From an uncultured Eubacteriales bacterium (GTDB lineage Bacteria > Bacillota > Clostridia > Christensenellales > Aristaeellaceae), in NCBI GenBank assembly GCA_902796025.1, contig CADBNW010000217.1:21432-85431 (forward strand): a DNA stretch of 64,000 bases. Reading direction: 5' to 3'. Position numbers and translations under genes: made by a program. Shown piece by piece: positions 60,871-64,000 of the stretch. The notes under the pieces are model-generated. The model was not told the origin of the DNA, ran no database searches, and saw only the letters and a list, made by a program, of their open reading frames with translations. Numbering within the stretch: the first letter of the stretch is position 1; each line of letters starts with the position of its first letter.

Positions 60871-62871
60871 TTAATAGAGCTTTGCGCCGGCGGGGATGTG
60901 CGGGTCGACCATCAGAAGGTGCAGCTTTTCCTCTTCGCCCTCCTTGTGCAGGGCGCTGATCAGCATGCCGCAGGAGTCGATGCCCATCATGGGCCTGGGC
61001 GGCAGGTTGACGATGGCGATGCAGGTTTTGCCGACGAGCTGCTCCGGCTCGTAATAGGCGTGGATGCCGCTTAGGATCGTGCGGGTTTGGCCACTGCCGT
61101 CGTCCAGGGTGAACTTCAGAAGCTTTTTGCTCTTGGGCACCGCTTCGCAGGCCAGCACCTTCACGGCGCGGAAGTCGGACTTGCTGAAGGTTTCAAAGTC
61201 CACCTGATCCTGAAACAGCGGCTCGATCACGACGTTAGAAAAGTCGATCTTTTCTTCCGGCTCGCTTGCGGGCTGGCTGGGGGCCGAAGCGGCTTGTTCG
61301 GCGGCAGGCTTTTCAGCGGAGGGCTTTTCGGATGCGGAGTCTTGGGGCTTGTCCAGCGGCTTCATCGTGGGGAACAAAAGCACGTCACGGATGGAGGGGC
61401 TGTCGGTCAAAAGCATCATCAGGCGGTCGACGCCAAAGCCCAGGCCGCCGGTCGGGGGCATGCCGTATTCCAGCGCGGTCACAAAGTCGTAATCCACCTG
61501 AGCGCGGCAGTCGGGCTCCAGCATTTTGCGCTGGGCGACCTGGCGCTCGAAGCGGCCTTTTTGATCGATGGGATCGTTCAATTCGCTGAAGGCGTTGCCA
61601 AACTCCATGGCGTTGATGAAATACTCGAAACGCTCGGTAAAGGCGGGATCGTCGGGCTTGCGCTTGGCCAGGGGGCTGATCTCTACCGGGTAATCGTAGA
61701 TGAAGGTGGGCTGAATGAGCTTTTCCTCTACGAAGGCGTCGAAGAATTCGGCCAAAATCGCGCCGCGCGTGGGAACCTCAGGCAATTCGACGCTATGCGC
61801 CTTTGCGGCGGCAATGGCGTCTTCGTCGCTTTGCCACTGGTCGTAATCCACGTCGGAATATTTCTTGACCGCTTCCTTCATCGTGAGGCGCTCCCAGTGG
61901 CCGATGTCGATCTGCTTGCCCTGGAAGGGGATGACGAGGCTGCCACAGACGTTTTGGGTGACGGTGCGCATCATGTCCTCCACCAGATCCATCATGCCGT
62001 GGAAGTCGGTGTAGGCCTGGTAGAGCTCTATGCTGGTAAACTCGGGGTTGTGGCGGGTGTCCATGCCTTCATTGCGGAAAATGCGGCCCACCTCGTACAC
62101 GCGCTCCATGCCGCCAACGATCAGGCGCTTTAGGTAAAGCTCCGTTTCCACGCGCAGCACCATGTCCATGTCCAAGGCGTTATGGTGGGTGTAAAAGGGA
62201 CGCGCAGTGGCGCCGATCTCAAAGGGTGTGAGGATGGGGGTGTCTACCTCTATAAAGCCTTTGCCGTCAAGGTAGCGGCGAAGCTCGCGCATGATGGCGC
62301 TTCTGCGAACGAAGGTGTTGGTTACGTCCCGGTTGGTCATCAGGTCCAGATAGCGCTGGCGATAGCGGGTGTCGGTATCCGTAAGGCCGTGGAACTTTTC
62401 CGGCAGGGGATGAAGGCTCTTGCTTAAAAGCACAAGCTCCTCCGCGTGGATGGAGATCTCGCCGGTCTTGGTTTTGAATACCTTGCCGCTTACGCCAAGG
62501 ATGTCGCCGATGTCCCAGTCTTTGAAGGCTGCGTAGGCCTCGGGGCCTACGTCGTCGCGCTTTACGTAGAACTGGATCTCGCCATAGCGGTCGGAAAGAT
62601 GGGCAAAGCTCGCCTTGCCCATCACGCGGCGGCTCATCATGCGGCCTGCGATGCGAACAGTCGTTCCCTCAAGGCGGGTCACGCCGTCCTCTTCCACCGC
62701 TTCTGCCGCAAGCTGGTCGTAGTTTTCGGTGATGTCCTTCGAAGTGTGGGTGCGGTCGTAACGCGTGATGGTGTAGGGGCTTTGGCCCTGCTGGGTCAGG
62801 GCATTCAGCTTATCCAGGCGGATCTGCTCCTGCTCGCTGAGTGGGGAAGGGCTAAGGTTTTCCTGTGTCAT
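60871..62871 (-). CDS. lysS: Lysyl-tRNA synthetase (class II) with C-terminal tRNA-binding OB domain
   Basis: A 666-residue fusion. Residues 1 to about 500 are a normal LysRS: anticodon-binding OB fold (VRIAGRMMSRRVMGKASFAHLSD), motif 2 with YEVGRIFRNEGMDTRHNPEFT, motif 3 with GLGFGVDRLMMLLTDSPSIRDVLLFP. After a 35-residue Ala/Pro/Glu linker, the last 120 residues form a Trbp111/EMAPII-like domain: FETFSKSDFRAVKVLACEAVPKSKKLLKF, GIHAYYEPEQLVGK, NLPPRPMMGIDSCGMLISA. That domain is usual at the end of MetRS, not of LysRS. The start at 62871 has GGAGGA upstream; a small GGCAC/GTGCC hairpin sits just before it. Confidence 0.95.
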   Translation of the reverse strand: MTQENLSPSPLSEQEQIRLDKLNALTQQGQSPYTITRYDRTHTSKDITENYDQLAAEAVEEDGVTRLEGTTVRIAGRMMSRRVMGKASFAHLSDRYGEIQFYVKRDDVGPEAYAAFKDWDIGDILGVSGKVFKTKTGEISIHAEELVLLSKSLHPLPEKFHGLTDTDTRYRQRYLDLMTNRDVTNTFVRRSAIMRELRRYLDGKGFIEVDTPILTPFEIGATARPFYTHHNALDMDMVLRVETELYLKRLIVGGMERVYEVGRIFRNEGMDTRHNPEFTSIELYQAYTDFHGMMDLVEDMMRTVTQNVCGSLVIPFQGKQIDIGHWERLTMKEAVKKYSDVDYDQWQSDEDAIAAAKAHSVELPEVPTRGAILAEFFDAFVEEKLIQPTFIYDYPVEISPLAKRKPDDPAFTERFEYFINAMEFGNAFSELNDPIDQKGRFERQVAQRKMLEPDCRAQVDYDFVTALEYGMPPTGGLGFGVDRLMMLLTDSPSIRDVLLFPTMKPLDKPQDSASEKPSAEKPAAEQAASAPSQPASEPEEKIDFSNVVIEPLFQDQVDFETFSKSDFRAVKVLACEAVPKSKKLLKFTLDDGSGQTRTILSGIHAYYEPEQLVGKTCIAIVNLPPRPMMGIDSCGMLISALHKEGEEEKLHLLMVDPHIPAGAKLY

Positions 62872-62882
62872 CGTCTTCCTCC

Positions 62883-62898
62883 GGCACGTAAAAGTGCC
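62883..62898 (-). promoter_or_regulatory. Small hairpin directly upstream of the lysS ribosome binding site
   Basis: GGCAC and GTGCC (62883-62898) form a five-base-pair stem with a six-base loop, ending right before GGAGGA in the lysS message. It could tune access to the ribosome binding site; this is inference only. Confidence 0.35.
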
Positions 62899-62938
62899 TG
62901 TCACATTTGATTATTTGAAACTGATTGGCATCAGATAC

Positions 62939-62975
62939 AAAAAATGCGGCCTGCCAAAACAGGCAGACCGCCATT
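62939..62975 (-). terminator. Rho-independent terminator after greA
   Basis: On the minus strand ATGGCGGTCTGCC pairs with GGCAGGCCGCAT (one mismatch) around a six-base loop and is followed by TTTTTTG. It ends the greA message before lysS. Confidence 0.88.
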
Positions 62976-62990
62976 TATGCCGGTCTGCTT

Positions 62991-63479
62991 TTATCTGCGT
63001 TTGATATTTCTGACTTCCATGCGAACGATGCCGCCGGGAGTCTCGGCTTCAACGATATCGCCGACTCTTGCGCCCATGAGCGCAGCGCCGATGGGGGATT
63101 CGCCTGAAATATAGAGCTTTGAGGGATCGCTCTCGGTAAAGCCAACGATGGTGTACTCGTCCTCTTCCTGGTACTCCATGTCGAAGACGGTCACCACGGT
63201 GCCAAAGGACACTTGCTCAGCAGAGGTGTCGCCCTCGTCCACGATGGTAGCGTTGGCGAGCATTTCTTCCAGCTGAAGAATGCGGCCCTGAACGCGCGCC
63301 TCTTCGTTTTTGGCCTCGTCGTACTCGGCATTTTCGCTGAGGTCGCCGTGCGCACGGGCTTCGCTGATCTCGCGGGTGACCTCGGCGCGCTTTACGGTTT
63401 TGAGCATATTGAGCTCGGATTCCAGGCGGTGCTTGTCTGCAACAGTGAGCACCGCGCCAACAGGCTTGGTCTCGGCCAT
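62991..63479 (-). CDS. greA: Transcription elongation factor GreA
   Basis: Rescues backtracked RNA polymerase by stimulating transcript cleavage. The N-terminal coiled coil includes KRAEVTREISEARAHGDLSENAEYDEAKNEE, whose tip acidic residues (DLSENAEY) act at the polymerase active site. The C-terminal FKBP-like domain ends SPIGAALMGARVGDIVEAETPGG. At 162 residues it is standard. AAAGGAG precedes the ATG. lysS follows after a terminator, an order common in Bacillota. Confidence 0.97.
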   Translation of the reverse strand: MAETKPVGAVLTVADKHRLESELNMLKTVKRAEVTREISEARAHGDLSENAEYDEAKNEEARVQGRILQLEEMLANATIVDEGDTSAEQVSFGTVVTVFDMEYQEEDEYTIVGFTESDPSKLYISGESPIGAALMGARVGDIVEAETPGGIVRMEVRNIKRR

Positions 63480-63497
63480 TTCTTTCTCCTTTGGGTG

Positions 63498-63512
63498 GCG
63501 GCGTAAAGCCGC
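63498..63512 (-). other. Hairpin in the greA leader
   Basis: GCGGC/GCCGC with a five-base loop lies about 20 bases upstream of the greA start. The rest of the 224-base gap between rpsT and greA shows a possible TTGACT -35 element near 63570 but no clear -10. Confidence 0.35.
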
Positions 63513-63703
63513 TGGTTTGGGTATGCCGTCAAAAGCTTTTAAGCTAAGGCGGAGGGGACAAACAAATGCTTTCAGTCAAGCCGCGAGATCATGAGCGGAT
63601 GCATCTGATCATTGCGCGGCAGTTGCTAAAGCATTCATTTAGATAAACGCATAGCGGAGCCATGTAAAACCATGACCCCGTAAGCGGATGCAAAAGCGAT
63701 GGA

Positions 63704-63970
63704 TTACGCTTCGGCGCTCTGCTTGTTAAGGCGCTTGGCCATGCGGGACTTTTTGCGGTTGGCGGCATTCTTATGGATGACGCCCTTGGAAGCGGCCTTA
63801 TCCACCGCGCCCTGAGCCATGCCCAGCAGCGCCTGATCGGCCTTGCCGTCGGCAACGGCGGTGTCAAACTTTTTGACCTGCGTCTTCATGGCGCTCTTGA
63901 CCATGCGGTTGCGCAGATTCTTGGTCTCGGATACCTTTACGCGCTTGATAGCGGACTTGATGTTAGGCAA
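63704..63970 (-). CDS. rpsT: Ribosomal protein S20
   Basis: A 30S subunit protein of 88 residues that binds 16S rRNA early in assembly. [29 protein letters not shown] and the C-terminal [22 protein letters not shown] are diagnostic. I place the start at the TTG at 63970: it gives the normal [10 protein letters not shown] start and has GGGAG upstream; the ATG at 63991 adds seven residues not seen in the family and lies over the ribosome binding site. A TTG start is consistent with limited translation of a feedback-regulated protein. Confidence 0.95.
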   Translation of the reverse strand: MPNIKSAIKRVKVSETKNLRNRMVKSAMKTQVKKFDTAVADGKADQALLGMAQGAVDKAASKGVIHKNAANRKKSRMAKRLNKQSAEA

Positions 63971-64000
63971 AATATTCACTCCCTGTGTCAAAATAGCTTG

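Noticed and set aside
61087-62133. Long open frame (348 codons) on the + strand opposite lysS
   Set aside because: It is antisense to a clear LysRS, has an atypical His/Val/Ala-rich translation and no ribosome binding site; such frames arise from GC-rich codon use.
1-64000. CRISPR arrays, insertion sequences, prophage genes, tRNA or rRNA genes
   Set aside because: No regularly spaced repeats, transposase or integrase motifs, terminal inverted repeats or cloverleaf sequences were seen in the gaps.

Overview
The window is a chromosomal segment of a fairly GC-rich member of the Bacillota, most likely a gut-associated Clostridia lineage. This is inferred from gene order: B12-radical SAM/DUF2344/RNase G; miaB-ylbF-mutS-mutL-miaA; maf-mreB-mreC-mreD-pbp2-minD-rodA; rplU-prp-rpmA with an L27 that carries a Prp-cleavable leader; a Tyr T-box; and AGGAGG-type ribosome binding sites throughout. 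I saw no rRNA, tRNA, transposon, phage or CRISPR element. Genes are densely packed, often with ATGA overlaps, and no gap without a gene or RNA element exceeds about 300 bases.

Layout. 1-9.7 kb: RNA modification/decay and mismatch repair genes in one run on the + strand (TIGR03960 fragment, DUF2344, rng, miaB, ylbF, mutS, mutL, miaA, DUF1294). 9.7-16 kb: a two-gene surface/signalling unit, a 1421-residue secreted FecR + YDG-repeat protein followed by a membrane CHASE2 + PP2C (SpoIIE-type) phosphatase. 16.1-19.9 kb: yhaM-like exoribonuclease, topB, serine acetyltransferase. 19.9-26.3 kb: a promoter and a clearly foldable tyrosine T-box, then aminotransferase, tyrS, yigZ, an MFS carrier, a pseudouridine synthase and a HAD phosphatase. 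26.3-35.5 kb: arginine/carbamoyl phosphate operon (argC-argJ-argB-argF-carA-carB) behind a promoter with ArgR-type boxes; carB is fused in frame to a diaminopimelate epimerase-like domain that has lost one of the two catalytic cysteines.

35.6-46 kb: carbohydrate and housekeeping genes in both orientations (GH88 and a six-hairpin glycosidase on the - strand, rRNA pseudouridine synthase, a UBA-like/DUF4342 protein with cysS, a URO-D-like protein with a DUF5060-type glycosidase, a MATE carrier). 46-53.9 kb (- strand): the cell elongation cluster maf-mreB-mreC-mreD-pbp2-minD-rodA, with minD lacking neighbouring minC/minE and an MreB whose nucleotide-binding motifs are eroded. 54-57.7 kb (+): rplU-prp-rpmA, an OGG1-type glycosylase interrupted by an in-frame TAA, a QueG-like Fe-S protein and a sugar isomerase-like TIM barrel. 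57.7-64 kb (-): a second URO-D-like protein, a YhfC-type membrane protein with a membrane-bound MerR regulator, a lysyl-tRNA synthetase carrying a C-terminal tRNA-binding OB domain, greA and rpsT.

Most unusual items: the CarB-DapF(Cys to Ala) fusion, the FecR/YDG + CHASE2-PP2C pair, the degenerate MreB, the orphan MinD, the LysRS-Trbp fusion, and the MerR-TM-zinc ribbon/YhfC pair. All functional statements rest on motif recognition by eye; no database search was run.
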